Shown: one piece after another, positions 25,607-34,899 of the stretch
Numbering within the stretch: position 1 is the stretch's first letter
Layout of the letters: each line of letters begins with the position of its first letter
Assembly (NCBI RefSeq): GCF_026183675.1
Contig: NZ_JAPIVK010000014.1
Coordinates: forward strand, 57,135 to 121,134
Length of the DNA stretch: 64,000 bases
DNA from: Microbulbifer halophilus
Lineage (GTDB): Bacteria; Pseudomonadota; Gammaproteobacteria; Pseudomonadales; Cellvibrionaceae
Direction of reading: 5' to 3'
Program-made: the position numbers and the translations under genes
Notes under the pieces: model-generated
Told to the model about the DNA's origin: nothing
Seen by the model: the letters and a program-made list of their open reading frames with translations, nothing else
The model's database searches: none

Positions 25607-26884
25607 CTACCAGCCGAACACGCCCTTGAAGAAAAAGAAGAACAGAATGGCGATGCCCGCACCGGCCGGCAGGGTGACCACCCAGGACGCGGCGATGGTG
25701 GTGATCATACGCAGGTTCAGTGCACCGATACCGCGCGCCAGGCCCACACCCAGCACTGCGCCCACCAGCGTGTGGGTGGTGGAAATGGGCAGGCCGGTGC
25801 CCGAGGCCAGTACCACCGTGGCGGCGGCGCCGAGCTCGGCGGCGAAGCCACGGCTGGGGGTCAGCTCGGTGATCTTGCGGCCGATGGTGGCCATCACCTT
25901 GAAGCCGTAGGTGGCCAGCCCGATCACGATACCGGCACCCCCGAGCAGCAGGATCCAGGGCGGCATCATGGCCTGGGCAGTGACTGTGCCCGCCTGCACC
26001 GTGTTGACCACGGCGGCCAGCGGACCGACGGCGTTGGCCACGTCGTTGGAGCCGTGGGCAAAGGCCATGGCGCAGGCGGTGAACACCATCAGGATGGCGA
26101 AGACCCGCTCGACATTGGCGTAGCGGTTGTCCTGTTCCCGCGCCGGGTCGCGCTTGATGCGTTTCAGCATGGCGATGCCGATGGCCATCACCACCAGTCC
26201 CGCGAGTGCCGCGATACCGGCGTCCTGCAGAAAGCTCAGCTCGATATCGGCATCCTTCAGCACATGCTTGAGACCCTTGGTCAGGGTCACCATGGCGATC
26301 ATCCAGCCCACGGCGAACATGTAGAAAGGGATATAGCGCTTGGCCTTGCCGAATGGGTCGTCGCTGTTGAGGATCAGTTTCTGCACACTGCGGAACAGCA
26401 GGAAGGAGATGGTGCCGGCGAGCACAGGCGACACCACCCAGCTGGCGACGATGGAGCCCACCTTTCCCCAGGCCACGGCGTCGACGGAGATACCCACCGC
26501 GGAGAAGCCGACGATGGCGCCCACGATCGAGTGGGTGGTGGATACCGGCCAGCCCAGCAGGCTGGCGATCATCAGCCAGGTGCCCGCGGCCAGGAGCGCC
26601 GACAGCATGCCGTAGACCAGCAGTTCCGGCTGTGCGGTGAATATGTCCGGGTCGATGATGCCCTTGCGGATGGTGGAGGTGACCTCGCCGCCGGCCAGGT
26701 AGGCGCCGGCGAACTCGAACACCATGGCGATCAGGATCGCCTGTTTGACAGTCAGGGCGCGGGAGCCCACCGAGGTGCCCATGGCGTTGGCCACATCGTT
26801 GGCACCCACGCCCCAGGCCATGAAGAAACCGAAGACACAGGCCAGTATCAGGAAGATATGCCCGTATTGGCTGATAATTTCCAT
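25607..26884 (-). CDS. pit: Low-affinity inorganic phosphate transporter, PiT family
   Basis: 425-residue inner-membrane protein with about ten hydrophobic segments. The two inverted PiT signatures are clear: GVGANDVANAMGTSVGSRA near the N-terminus and AHGSNDVANAVGPLAA in the second half, plus two STTHTLVGA/STTHSIVGA repeats. It moves phosphate (often as a metal complex) with the proton or sodium gradient. It follows the DUF47 gene by 11 bases, a standard pairing. Confidence 0.95.
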   Translation of the reverse strand: MEIISQYGHIFLILACVFGFFMAWGVGANDVANAMGTSVGSRALTVKQAILIAMVFEFAGAYLAGGEVTSTIRKGIIDPDIFTAQPELLVYGMLSALLAAGTWLMIASLLGWPVSTTHSIVGAIVGFSAVGISVDAVAWGKVGSIVASWVVSPVLAGTISFLLFRSVQKLILNSDDPFGKAKRYIPFYMFAVGWMIAMVTLTKGLKHVLKDADIELSFLQDAGIAALAGLVVMAIGIAMLKRIKRDPAREQDNRYANVERVFAILMVFTACAMAFAHGSNDVANAVGPLAAVVNTVQAGTVTAQAMMPPWILLLGGAGIVIGLATYGFKVMATIGRKITELTPSRGFAAELGAAATVVLASGTGLPISTTHTLVGAVLGVGLARGIGALNLRMITTIAASWVVTLPAGAGIAILFFFFFKGVFGW

Positions 26885-26895
26885 TGCCGCCCCCT

Positions 26896-27573
26896 TTAAC
26901 GCGCCAATAACAACTGCAGACGGTTACCCACGCTGTGGGCGTGGTCGGCGAGAACGCCGATTCCCTCGATCACCCGGTAGAGGAACATCACGTCCACCGG
27001 CGGCAGGTCTTTTTCGATCTTGAACAGCGCCGCGCGCACTTCCACTTCCAGCTTGTCGGTCTTGCGTTCCAGGTCGTCGAGCTCCTCGGTCATGCGCTTG
27101 GCGATATCCACCTCGCGCCCGGCGAAGCCGCTTTCCAGCAGCTCGTCCAGCTCGTTGATGGCGCGCAGCGCCTGGGCCGAGGTGGCTACGGCGCTGTCGA
27201 CGAAAGTCTTCATCAGTTCGTGCAGCGGCTCCGGTATCTCCATCTTGCGGCCCACCGCCAGCCCGGCGATATCCTGGGCGATGTTGGCCACCTCATCCTG
27301 GGCGCGCAGCAGCTCCAGCAGGTCGGAACGGGATACGGGCATGAACAGGCTGTCCGGCAGGTGCAGGCGCAGGTCGCGCTTGATATCGTCGGCGCGGTGC
27401 TCGCTGGCGGAAATACCTTTCTGCTCCTTCTCGGCGTTGGCCAGATCCCCGGCGGTCAGCGCTGCGAAAAAAGGCACCAGGCCGGCGGAGGCCTCGTGGG
27501 CTGCGGCCATATGCTCCTTGATCGGTTTGATCGGCGAGCGGCCAAACAGACTGGCGATATTGGACAGGGGCAT
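26896..27573 (-). CDS. DUF47 (PhoU-like, TIGR00153) partner of Pit transporter
   Basis: 225-residue, all-helical protein with PhoU-like repeats (EHRADDIKRDLRLHL, then LLRAQDEVANIAQDIAGL and ELDDLERKTDKLEVEVR). Members sit next to Pit transporters and are thought to regulate them. The ATG chosen has GAGGAG six bases upstream and yields MPLSNIASLFGRSPIKPI, the normal family start; the frame upstream runs into non-coding DNA. First gene of the DUF47-pit operon. Confidence 0.93.
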   Translation of the reverse strand: MPLSNIASLFGRSPIKPIKEHMAAAHEASAGLVPFFAALTAGDLANAEKEQKGISASEHRADDIKRDLRLHLPDSLFMPVSRSDLLELLRAQDEVANIAQDIAGLAVGRKMEIPEPLHELMKTFVDSAVATSAQALRAINELDELLESGFAGREVDIAKRMTEELDDLERKTDKLEVEVRAALFKIEKDLPPVDVMFLYRVIEGIGVLADHAHSVGNRLQLLLAR

Positions 27574-27717
27574 GATTTGCTCCTCGGCTCGGATACGAAG
27601 TGGCGGGCATGGTACCGTAAGTTTCACAGTGGCGGGAACTGCGGGTGCAGGCAGTCCGTTAACGATGCACTGTTGCCGCGGCCCGATAGAGCTACAATGC
27701 GCCATCGGCAATGCAGA

Positions 27718-27883
27718 GCTCAGGTTTTGGAGTTAGAGGTGGCACAAGCCGGGGCGGGGTACGTCCTTCCGGGACTGTCTGCGAGAGGGACCTCGCGGAC
27801 AAGCCTACAGGGATGTATTAACGGCGTGTCCCGGAAGGGCGTACCCCGTCCCGGCTCCCGGAACTGAACTCCGAAACTTGAGC
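27718..27883. repeat. GAATACATCCCTG palindromic element, copy C (before gspE-like gene)
   Basis: Inner arms 27747-27775 and 27828-27856 match at 27 of 29. The 52-base centre, on the minus strand, reads ACGCCGTTAATACATCCCTG then TAGGCTTGTCCGCGAGG and an inner hairpin ending CTCTCGCAGACA. Outer flanks GCTCAGGTTTTGGAGTT and AACTCCGAAACTTGAGC form a second, conserved inverted repeat outside the arms. It lies between divergent genes and fills most of their 338-base spacer. Confidence 0.87.
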
Positions 27884-27911
27884 CATAAGAATAGATGAAG
27901 GTGATCCCCCC

Positions 27912-29687
27912 ATGGTGGCGAGCAAACTGGCGGACCGACTGCTGGATCTACCCGGGCTGCTGGAGGACCTGGTGTCCCAGGGCTATGTCAGCCGCGCGGA
28001 TGCCAACCGGTTGATAGGTACTCCGCGCACCGCCGAGCAGGCGCAGATGCACCCGCTGACCTATATCGCCAGCTGCGAGCTGCAGAACCAGAAGCAGGCC
28101 GGCGGGGTGCTCGATGCGGAGACGCTGACCCAGTGGCTCGCCGACTCCTCCTCCCACAGCATCTACCACATCGATCCGCTCAAGGTGAATGTGGGCTCGG
28201 TCACCGAGGTGATGAGTTTCCAGTTCGCCAAGCGCCACCAGATCCTCTGTGTCGAGGCCAGCAGTGAAATGCTGCTGGTGGCCACTGCCCAGCCCTATAC
28301 CAGCGGCTGGGAGGAGCAGTTGGAGCACACCAGCAACCGCGCGGTAAAGCGGGTGGTGGCGGACCCGGCGGATATCCAGCGCTACTGTGTGGAGTTCTAT
28401 TCCCTGGCCCACTCCATCTCAGGTGCCAGCGGCCTCAAGGGCAGCTCCGGCGCCGGCAACTTCGAGCAGTTGCTGGAGCTGGGCAAGCTCAAGGACCCGG
28501 ACGCCGATGACCAGCATATCGTCAATATCGTCGACTGGCTGCTGCAGCACGCCTTCGACCAGCGCGCCAGCGATATCCATATCGAGCCGCGCCGGCATAT
28601 CGGGCGTATCCGCTTCCGCATCGACGGCGTGCTGCACCCCATCCACGAGCTGCCGGACCAGGTCAACGCCGCCATCACCAGCCGCCTGAAAATTCTCGGC
28701 CGCATGAACGTGGCGGAGAAGCGCAAGCCCCAGGACGGCCGCATCAAGACCAAGCGACCGGACGGCCGCGAAGTGGAGCTGCGCCTGTCGACCCTGCCCA
28801 CCGCCTTCGGCGAGAAGCTGGTGATGCGGATCTTCGACCCGGAAGTGCTGGCGCGCTCCTACGCCGACCTGGGCCTGGGCGGCGAGGACCTGACGCGCTG
28901 GCAGACGATGCTGGGCCGCCCCAACGGCATCGTGCTGGTCACCGGCCCCACCGGCTCCGGCAAGACCACCACCCTCTATACCGGTCTCAAGCAGCTGGCC
29001 ACCAGCGAGGTGAACGTCTCCACCATCGAGGACCCGATCGAGATGGTGGAGGAGAGTTTCAACCAGACCCAGGTGCACCACAGTATCGGCCTCGACTTCG
29101 CCGCCGGCATCCGCACCCTGATGCGCCAGGACCCGGACATCATCATGGTGGGCGAGATCCGCGACCTGGAAACCGCGCAGATGGCGGTACAGGCGGCACT
29201 CACCGGCCACCTGGTTATCTCCACCCTGCACACCAACGACGCCCCCACCGCGGTTACCCGCCTGCTGGACCTGGGCATGCCGCACTATCTGCTGAAGTCC
29301 ACGGTATTGGGCGTCATGGCCCAGCGCCTGGTGCGCACCCTGTGCCCGGCCTGCAAGCGCAAAGACAGCGTCAGCGAGGAGGACTGGCGGGCCCTCGTGC
29401 GCCCCTGGAAAGCGCCGCTGCCGGCAACCGTCTACCGGCCCGAGGGCTGCCTGGAGTGCCGCAACACCGGCTACCGCGGCCGCCAGGGGATCTACGAGAT
29501 ACTGCCCTTTACCGAATCGATCCAGGCGCTGGTCACCGACGACTGCGACCTGCAGCAACTGCGCCGCCGGGCAATGCGCGACGGCATGAACAGCCTGCGC
29601 CTGTCCGGTGCGAAAAAAGTCGCCGCCGGTATTACCACGGTTGCCGAAGTGTTGCGCGTGGCGCCGCCGCCGGATATAGCATTTTGA
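27912..29687 (+). CDS. GspE/PilB-type secretion or pilus ATPase (orphan)
   Basis: 591 residues: an N-terminal GspE/MshEN domain (about 1-150), then the ATPase with Walker A GPTGSGKTTTLYTGL, Asp box EDPIEMV, Walker B-type GEIRDLETAQMAVQAALTGH and the His box STLHTNDA. Four Cys of the zinc knuckle are present (CPACK ... CLECRNTGYRGRQGIYE). It should power assembly of a type II secretion or type IV pilus machine, but no GspF/PilC, pseudopilin or secretin gene is near. RBS AAGGTGATC precedes the ATG. Confidence 0.92.
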   Translation: MVASKLADRLLDLPGLLEDLVSQGYVSRADANRLIGTPRTAEQAQMHPLTYIASCELQNQKQAGGVLDAETLTQWLADSSSHSIYHIDPLKVNVGSVTEVMSFQFAKRHQILCVEASSEMLLVATAQPYTSGWEEQLEHTSNRAVKRVVADPADIQRYCVEFYSLAHSISGASGLKGSSGAGNFEQLLELGKLKDPDADDQHIVNIVDWLLQHAFDQRASDIHIEPRRHIGRIRFRIDGVLHPIHELPDQVNAAITSRLKILGRMNVAEKRKPQDGRIKTKRPDGREVELRLSTLPTAFGEKLVMRIFDPEVLARSYADLGLGGEDLTRWQTMLGRPNGIVLVTGPTGSGKTTTLYTGLKQLATSEVNVSTIEDPIEMVEESFNQTQVHHSIGLDFAAGIRTLMRQDPDIIMVGEIRDLETAQMAVQAALTGHLVISTLHTNDAPTAVTRLLDLGMPHYLLKSTVLGVMAQRLVRTLCPACKRKDSVSEEDWRALVRPWKAPLPATVYRPEGCLECRNTGYRGRQGIYEILPFTESIQALVTDDCDLQQLRRRAMRDGMNSLRLSGAKKVAAGITTVAEVLRVAPPPDIAF

Positions 29688-29748
29688 TTTGCCGGGCTCG
29701 GGTTCCGCAGTAGCAGCCCGCCCATCCCCAACGAACAGGACGGAACCA

Positions 29749-30378
29749 GTGGATCGCGAATACCGGGACATGGCTCTGGCAATGGTGAAGTTGCGCGGCG
29801 CGGCCAGGCGCTTCAGCCGGCGCCGGGACGAGGCCGAGGATTTGTTGCAGGATGCGCTGGCAGAGGCGCTTGCCGCCGGCCGTACCGATCTGGCGCAGAG
29901 GGCCAATATGGCGTGGCTGGTGGGGGTGATGCGCAACCGGGCCGCGGAGACGGCGCGCGGGGCAGCCCGGCGCAGGCTGCGGGAGAGTGCCTACGCGGAG
30001 TATCTGTCCGGCAATCCGGTGTCGCCGGCCACGCCAGCTGCCATCGACTGGGGCCGATTGCCGCTCTCCTTGCGGGCGGTTGCTCGACTGGTGCTGTCCG
30101 GCCACACCCGTGGCGAAATCTCCTATCTTCTTGGGGTGTCCGATACCGCGCTGCGGCAGCGGATTACCGCCCTGCGCCGCAAACTTGCGCAGATGGACAG
30201 CACGCGGCCCTCCGATTTTTCCGGCCTGTCGCAACCGCTGCCCTACGGTCGCTTCCGCCGCGCCCTGCGGCGCGCCCTCGCCCGGCGGGGTGGCAGGCTG
30301 GGGACCCATGATCCCGATGGGCACCTTCTGCTGATTTCGGGGGCGGCCTCACAACCGGGCGGCTGGCGGCAACTATAG
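29749..30378 (+). CDS. ECF-like sigma-70 family protein
   Basis: 209 residues. A region-2-like helix set (DEAEDLLQDALAEALAAGR, about residues 25-45), a helical middle, and a region-4 helix-turn-helix (GEISYLLGVSDTALRQRITA, about 123-143), then a C-terminal tail ending DPDGHLLLISGAASQPGG. I chose the GTG start because AGGA is eight bases upstream. It directly precedes a VOC gene and no membrane anti-sigma is adjacent, so its control is unclear. Weak region 2 means it might be a non-canonical DNA-binding protein instead. Confidence 0.7.
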   Translation: MDREYRDMALAMVKLRGAARRFSRRRDEAEDLLQDALAEALAAGRTDLAQRANMAWLVGVMRNRAAETARGAARRRLRESAYAEYLSGNPVSPATPAAIDWGRLPLSLRAVARLVLSGHTRGEISYLLGVSDTALRQRITALRRKLAQMDSTRPSDFSGLSQPLPYGRFRRALRRALARRGGRLGTHDPDGHLLLISGAASQPGGWRQL

Positions 30379-30409
30379 GGGCTTACTGCAATCACAAGGA
30401 GATTCAAGC

Positions 30410-30808
30410 ATGATCAAGAACCCCCGCGTCGGCAACATCCTTTACTACGTTTCCGATATCGACCGCACCGAAACCTTCTACCGGGATACCATCGGCCTGG
30501 ACGTGCAGCGGATGCCAGACGACGGCGACGGCAATCCCTGGCTGCTGGCGTGTATCCCGGGCAATACCGACCTCCTGTTTTTCAAGGGGGAAGTGCGCGT
30601 GGGTACCTCGCCGATGATCGTGTTTGATCTCGGTGAAGGCGGCATTGATGATGTGGTGACCGGCCTCGCAGAGGCGGGAACGACCATCGTCACGCCTGTG
30701 AGCCATGCCCCCGGCGGTTGGTCGTCCGAGTTTCTCGACCCGGATGGCTACACCCTCTCCCTTTACCAGGACGAGGCGGCGCCCCGTTCCGTGGTGACAA
30801 CGGCATAA
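30410..30808 (+). CDS. VOC (glyoxalase/dioxygenase-fold) family protein
   Basis: 132 residues forming one vicinal-oxygen-chelate module: the strand RVGNILYYVSDIDRTETFYR at the N-terminus and FLDPDGYTLSLYQ at the C-terminus are typical. Some metal-ligand positions seem absent in the first half, so catalysis is uncertain; it may bind a ligand or confer resistance. AAGGAG precedes the ATG. It sits 31 bases after the sigma-like gene, probably one transcript. Confidence 0.85.
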   Translation: MIKNPRVGNILYYVSDIDRTETFYRDTIGLDVQRMPDDGDGNPWLLACIPGNTDLLFFKGEVRVGTSPMIVFDLGEGGIDDVVTGLAEAGTTIVTPVSHAPGGWSSEFLDPDGYTLSLYQDEAAPRSVVTTA

Positions 30809-30839
30809 AATATTGACCGGCGAACTGCGGCGAGTCGCA

Positions 30840-30862
30840 GGCCCGGCTGCAGGAGCCGGGCC
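30840..30862 (+). other. GC-rich hairpin in the glnE leader
   Basis: GGCCCGGC-TGCAGGA-GCCGGGCC, an 8-bp perfect stem and 7-base loop, 23 bases before the glnE start. Not followed by a T-run. It could end the VOC transcript by a weak mechanism or control glnE translation. Confidence 0.45.
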
Positions 30863-30885
30863 GCCGGTAAACGGGAAATATATAT

Positions 30886-33741
30886 ATGGAGCTATTTGAA
30901 ACCTGCCCCGCGGATTTTTCACCGCAGTTGAAAGAGCAGTGGGATCACTGGTGTGAATCCGCGGGCGATGAACTGGCCGCGAAGACCGCCTCCCTGCTGG
31001 TGGACGGCGCCCCGCAACTGGCCCTGTCCCGCAGCTTTATCGGCTCGGATTTCTTTTACCAGCAGTGTTGCCGCCACCCAGAGCTGCTGCCCGATTTGTT
31101 GCAGCGCGAAGACCTGGGACTCGAAGCGATCGATCTCGAACAGGTCGACAGTGACGAGGAATTGAATCGCCAGATGCGCCAACTGCGCAACCGTGCCACC
31201 GCCGAGGCCATCTACCGCGATTTCGCCGGCCAGTGGGATATCCCGCGCACCTGCGCGCGCCTGACCGAACTGGCCGAAACCTGCATTCAGGCCGCACTGG
31301 CCTTCCACCACCGCGAACTGGTCGAACGCTACGGTGAACCCCGCGACGCCGACGGCAATCCACAGTCACTGGTGGTCCTGGGCATGGGCAAGCTGGGCGC
31401 CGGCGAGCTGAACCTGTCGTCGGATATCGACCTGATCTTCGCCTACCCGGAACCGGGCCAGACCGACGGCGATAAATGCCTCGAAAACCAGAAATTCTTC
31501 CAGCGCCTGGGCCAGCGTCTGATCAAATCCCTCGACGCCATCACCGCCGACGGTTTCGTCTTCCGAGTGGATATGCGCCTGCGTCCCTACGGCGACAGCG
31601 GCCCGCTGGTGAGCCACTTCGCCGCGCTGGAGGACTACTACCAGACCCAGGGGCGGGAGTGGGAGCGCTACGCCATGGTCAAGGCGCGCCCGGTTGCCGG
31701 CGACGAGCGTTTTGCCGCCGAGCTGATGGAGATGCTGCGCCCCTTCACCTACCGCCGCTATATCGACTTCAGCGCCATCGATGCGCTGCGCGACATGAAG
31801 GCGCTGATCCAGCGCCAGGTGCGGGCCCGCGGCCTCAGCGACAATATCAAGCTGGGCCGCGGCGGTATCCGCGAGGTGGAGTTTATCGCGCAGGCGTTCC
31901 AGCTTATCCGCGGTGGTCGCGAGCCGGCGCTGCGTGAGCGCAACCTGCTCAAACTGCTGCCGCTGTTGGAGCAGGACGGCCACCTGGAGCCAGGTATCGC
32001 CGCCGGGCTGGCCGATGCTTACCTGTTCCTGCGGCGCGTGGAGCACGCACTGCAGGCGGAGGGGGACCGGCAGACACAGACGCTGCCGGCTGAGGACGAG
32101 CGCCGGGAAAGGCTGGCCTTCGCCCTGGGCCGCGACAACTGGCAGGCGCTGTCGGAGGAGCTGGTAGCCCGGCGCGGCGACGTCGAGCGGGAGTTCGATA
32201 TCGTCATAGCGCCGCCGGAGGAAATCGCCGAACCCAGCGCCGCCGAGGAGTGGGAGGGGCTCTGGGGCGGCTGCGACAGCGACGCCACCCGCGAGATCAA
32301 CCTGCAGACGCTGGCCGGCGGCGGCTTCGAGCCCGCCGCCGATGCCCTGGCCCTGCTGGCGGACCTGCACGGCGCGCCCATGGTCGCCGCGCTGCCCAAT
32401 AGCGGCCGCGCGCGCCTGGACCGCTTTATGCCACTGCTGCTGGCCGCCGCCGCACAGGAAAAGGCGCCGCTGCTGGTGCTCGAGCGGGTGCTGCCGCTGG
32501 TGCGCGCGGTGCTGCGGCGCAGCGCCTACCTGGTGCTGATCAACGAGAACCCGCCGGTGTTGCAGCAACTGGTGCGCCTGTGCAGTTCCAGCCCCTGGAT
32601 CGCCGACCAGCTCGCGCGCCACCCGATCCTGCTGGACGAGTTCCTCGATTCTCGCCGCCTGCTGGCGCCGTCGTCGGCGGCGGATATCGCCGACGAGCTG
32701 CGCCGCGAACTGCTGCGGGTTGAGCCCTCGGACCTGGAGGCGCAGATGGAGACGCTGCGCCACTACAAGCAGAGCCAGAGCCTGCGGATCGCCGCCCAGG
32801 AGGTGACCGGTGCGCTGCCACTGATGAAAGTCAGCGATTCGCTCACCTGGCTGGCGGAGGCGATTCTGCAGCAGTCGCTGCGGCTAGCCTGGACACAGGT
32901 GGTGGAAAAGTACGGCCGCCCGGCGGGTGCCGACGACGGAGATATGCGGTTTGCCATCGTCGCCTACGGCAAACTCGGCGGCCTGGAGCTGGGGCACGGC
33001 TCGGACCTGGATATCGTCTTCGTGCACGACGCGGACCCGCAGGAGAGCACCGATGGCGAACGCAGTATCGACAACCTGAGTTTCTATACCCGCCTGGCCC
33101 AGCGCCTGATCCATATCCTGCAGACGCGGACCCTGAGCGGCCCCCTCTACGAGGTGGACACGCGCCTGCGCCCGTCCGGCAACTCCGGGTTGCTGGTGAC
33201 CTCGCTGGCGGCCTTCGAGAAATACCAACGGGAGAGCGCCTGGACCTGGGAACACCAGGCGCTGGTGCGGACACGCTCGGTGGCCGGCAGCGAACGCCTC
33301 AGCGCGGACTTCGAACGGCTGCGCTCGAAATTGCTCTGCGAACCGCGCGACGAGCAGGAACTGCGCGAGGAAGTGGTCGCCATGCGCGACAAAATGCGCA
33401 CACACCTGGATAAGAGCAAGGATAAAAACTTCGATCTCAAGCAGGGGGCCGGCGGTATCGTCGATATTGAATTTATGGTTCAATATATGGCACTGGCCTG
33501 GGCGCACAAAGCGCCTTCGATCGTGCGGTATACCGACAATATCCGCATTCTCGAAAGCCTCATCGAGGCGGGCCTGATGCCGGCCCACCAAGCCGGACAT
33601 CTGATCGACGCCTACAAAGCCTACCGATCTGAAGGTCATCGCCTGGCATTACAACAGCTGCCGGGAGTGGTTGACGGTGACCAATTCAAAGCGGAAAGAA
33701 AGACCGTTTCTACAAACTGGCAGCAGTTACTCGGCCAATAA
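30886..33741 (+). CDS. glnE: Glutamine synthetase adenylyltransferase / adenylyl-removing enzyme
   Basis: 951 residues, full length. Two nucleotidyltransferase domains with their metal motifs: LGMGKLGAGELNLSSDIDL (about 165-185, deadenylylating half) and VAYGKLGGLELGHGSDLDI (about 690-710, adenylylating half), joined by helical linkers. It modifies glutamine synthetase in response to PII and glutamine, setting nitrogen assimilation. It directly precedes ilvE, as in Pseudomonas and many other gammaproteobacteria, where the LPS core genes follow. Confidence 0.97.
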   Translation: MELFETCPADFSPQLKEQWDHWCESAGDELAAKTASLLVDGAPQLALSRSFIGSDFFYQQCCRHPELLPDLLQREDLGLEAIDLEQVDSDEELNRQMRQLRNRATAEAIYRDFAGQWDIPRTCARLTELAETCIQAALAFHHRELVERYGEPRDADGNPQSLVVLGMGKLGAGELNLSSDIDLIFAYPEPGQTDGDKCLENQKFFQRLGQRLIKSLDAITADGFVFRVDMRLRPYGDSGPLVSHFAALEDYYQTQGREWERYAMVKARPVAGDERFAAELMEMLRPFTYRRYIDFSAIDALRDMKALIQRQVRARGLSDNIKLGRGGIREVEFIAQAFQLIRGGREPALRERNLLKLLPLLEQDGHLEPGIAAGLADAYLFLRRVEHALQAEGDRQTQTLPAEDERRERLAFALGRDNWQALSEELVARRGDVEREFDIVIAPPEEIAEPSAAEEWEGLWGGCDSDATREINLQTLAGGGFEPAADALALLADLHGAPMVAALPNSGRARLDRFMPLLLAAAAQEKAPLLVLERVLPLVRAVLRRSAYLVLINENPPVLQQLVRLCSSSPWIADQLARHPILLDEFLDSRRLLAPSSAADIADELRRELLRVEPSDLEAQMETLRHYKQSQSLRIAAQEVTGALPLMKVSDSLTWLAEAILQQSLRLAWTQVVEKYGRPAGADDGDMRFAIVAYGKLGGLELGHGSDLDIVFVHDADPQESTDGERSIDNLSFYTRLAQRLIHILQTRTLSGPLYEVDTRLRPSGNSGLLVTSLAAFEKYQRESAWTWEHQALVRTRSVAGSERLSADFERLRSKLLCEPRDEQELREEVVAMRDKMRTHLDKSKDKNFDLKQGAGGIVDIEFMVQYMALAWAHKAPSIVRYTDNIRILESLIEAGLMPAHQAGHLIDAYKAYRSEGHRLALQQLPGVVDGDQFKAERKTVSTNWQQLLGQ

Positions 33742-33825
33742 GCTTTGAGCTATTCGCCGTGCGCTGCGCTTTGTGCATAAACTGTTTTTCAGGAATCCGG
33801 TTTACGGATCTGTAGGAGTTTTCCC

Positions 33826-34809
33826 ATGTCTTTTGCCGATCGCGACGGCGTTATCTGGTTTGACGGCGAATTGATTCCCTGGCGCGACGCCCGCGTCCAC
33901 GTACTGACCCACACCCTGCACTACGGCATGGGCGTTTTCGAGGGCGTGCGCGCCTATCAAACGGGGGTCGCGGGCGCTCAAACAGAAAGCGGCCCCAGCA
34001 TCTTCCGCCTGCAGGAGCATACCCGGCGGCTATTCCGCTCCGCCAAGATCATGAACATGCCCATGCCGTTCGACGAGGAGCAGTTGAACGAGGCCCACTG
34101 CCAGGTAGTGCGCGAGAACAACCTCAGCGAGGCCTACCTGCGGCCGATGGCCTTCTACGGCTCCGAGGGGATGGGCCTGCGCGCCGATGCGCTGCAGACC
34201 CATGTGATCGTTGCCGCCTGGGAGTGGCCCAGCTATATGTCGCCGGAGGCCCGCGAGCTGGGCATCAAGGTGAATACCTCCTCGTACACTCGCCACCATG
34301 TGAATATCAGCATGTGCAAGGCCAAGGCCAACGGCAACTACATCAACTCGATGCTGGCCCTGCAGGAGGCGGTGCGAAACGGTTGTGAGGAGGCGCTGCT
34401 GCTGGACCCGGAGGGCTATGTGGCCGAGGGCAGCGGCGAGAATATCTTTATCGTCAGCGACGGTGTCCTCTACACCCCGGAGCTCACCTCCTGCCTGGAC
34501 GGCATCACCCGCCGCTCGGTGATCCAGCTGGCGGAGGAGTGCGGCTACCGGGTGGTGGAAAAGCGCATTACCCGCGACGAGGTCTATATCGCCGACGAGG
34601 CTTTCTTCACCGGCACCGCCGCCGAGGTGCTGCCGATCCGCATGCTCGACGGCCGCACAATAGGCGCGGGCCGCCGCGGCCCCGTCACCCGGCGCCTGCA
34701 GCAGTTGTACTTCGATGCGGTGCAGGGGCGCAGCCAGGCACACCTGGGCTGGTTGACCGATGTGTCCGGATCCGGATTCGGCGAGGGCGGTCAACTGGCG
34801 GCGGTATAG
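33826..34809 (+). CDS. ilvE: Branched-chain amino-acid aminotransferase
   Basis: 327 residues, class IV PLP enzyme; last step of Leu, Ile and Val synthesis. WFDGELIPWRDARVHVLTHT, the PLP-lysine region KANGNYINSMLALQEA, EGSGENIFIV and the FFTGTAAEVLPI motif are intact. TAGGAG lies in front of the ATG. It marks the start of the envelope-sugar block, as it does next to waaF/waaC in pseudomonads, although here no heptosyltransferase follows. Confidence 0.97.
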   Translation: MSFADRDGVIWFDGELIPWRDARVHVLTHTLHYGMGVFEGVRAYQTGVAGAQTESGPSIFRLQEHTRRLFRSAKIMNMPMPFDEEQLNEAHCQVVRENNLSEAYLRPMAFYGSEGMGLRADALQTHVIVAAWEWPSYMSPEARELGIKVNTSSYTRHHVNISMCKAKANGNYINSMLALQEAVRNGCEEALLLDPEGYVAEGSGENIFIVSDGVLYTPELTSCLDGITRRSVIQLAEECGYRVVEKRITRDEVYIADEAFFTGTAAEVLPIRMLDGRTIGAGRRGPVTRRLQQLYFDAVQGRSQAHLGWLTDVSGSGFGEGGQLAAV

Positions 34810-34899
34810 TCGGCGTTTCTCCTCTCCGCAGGGGCGGCTATAGAGACGCCCCTCCTCTTCCCGTAGAATGCCCGTTCGCGATGGACAGGTATTTGCTAC

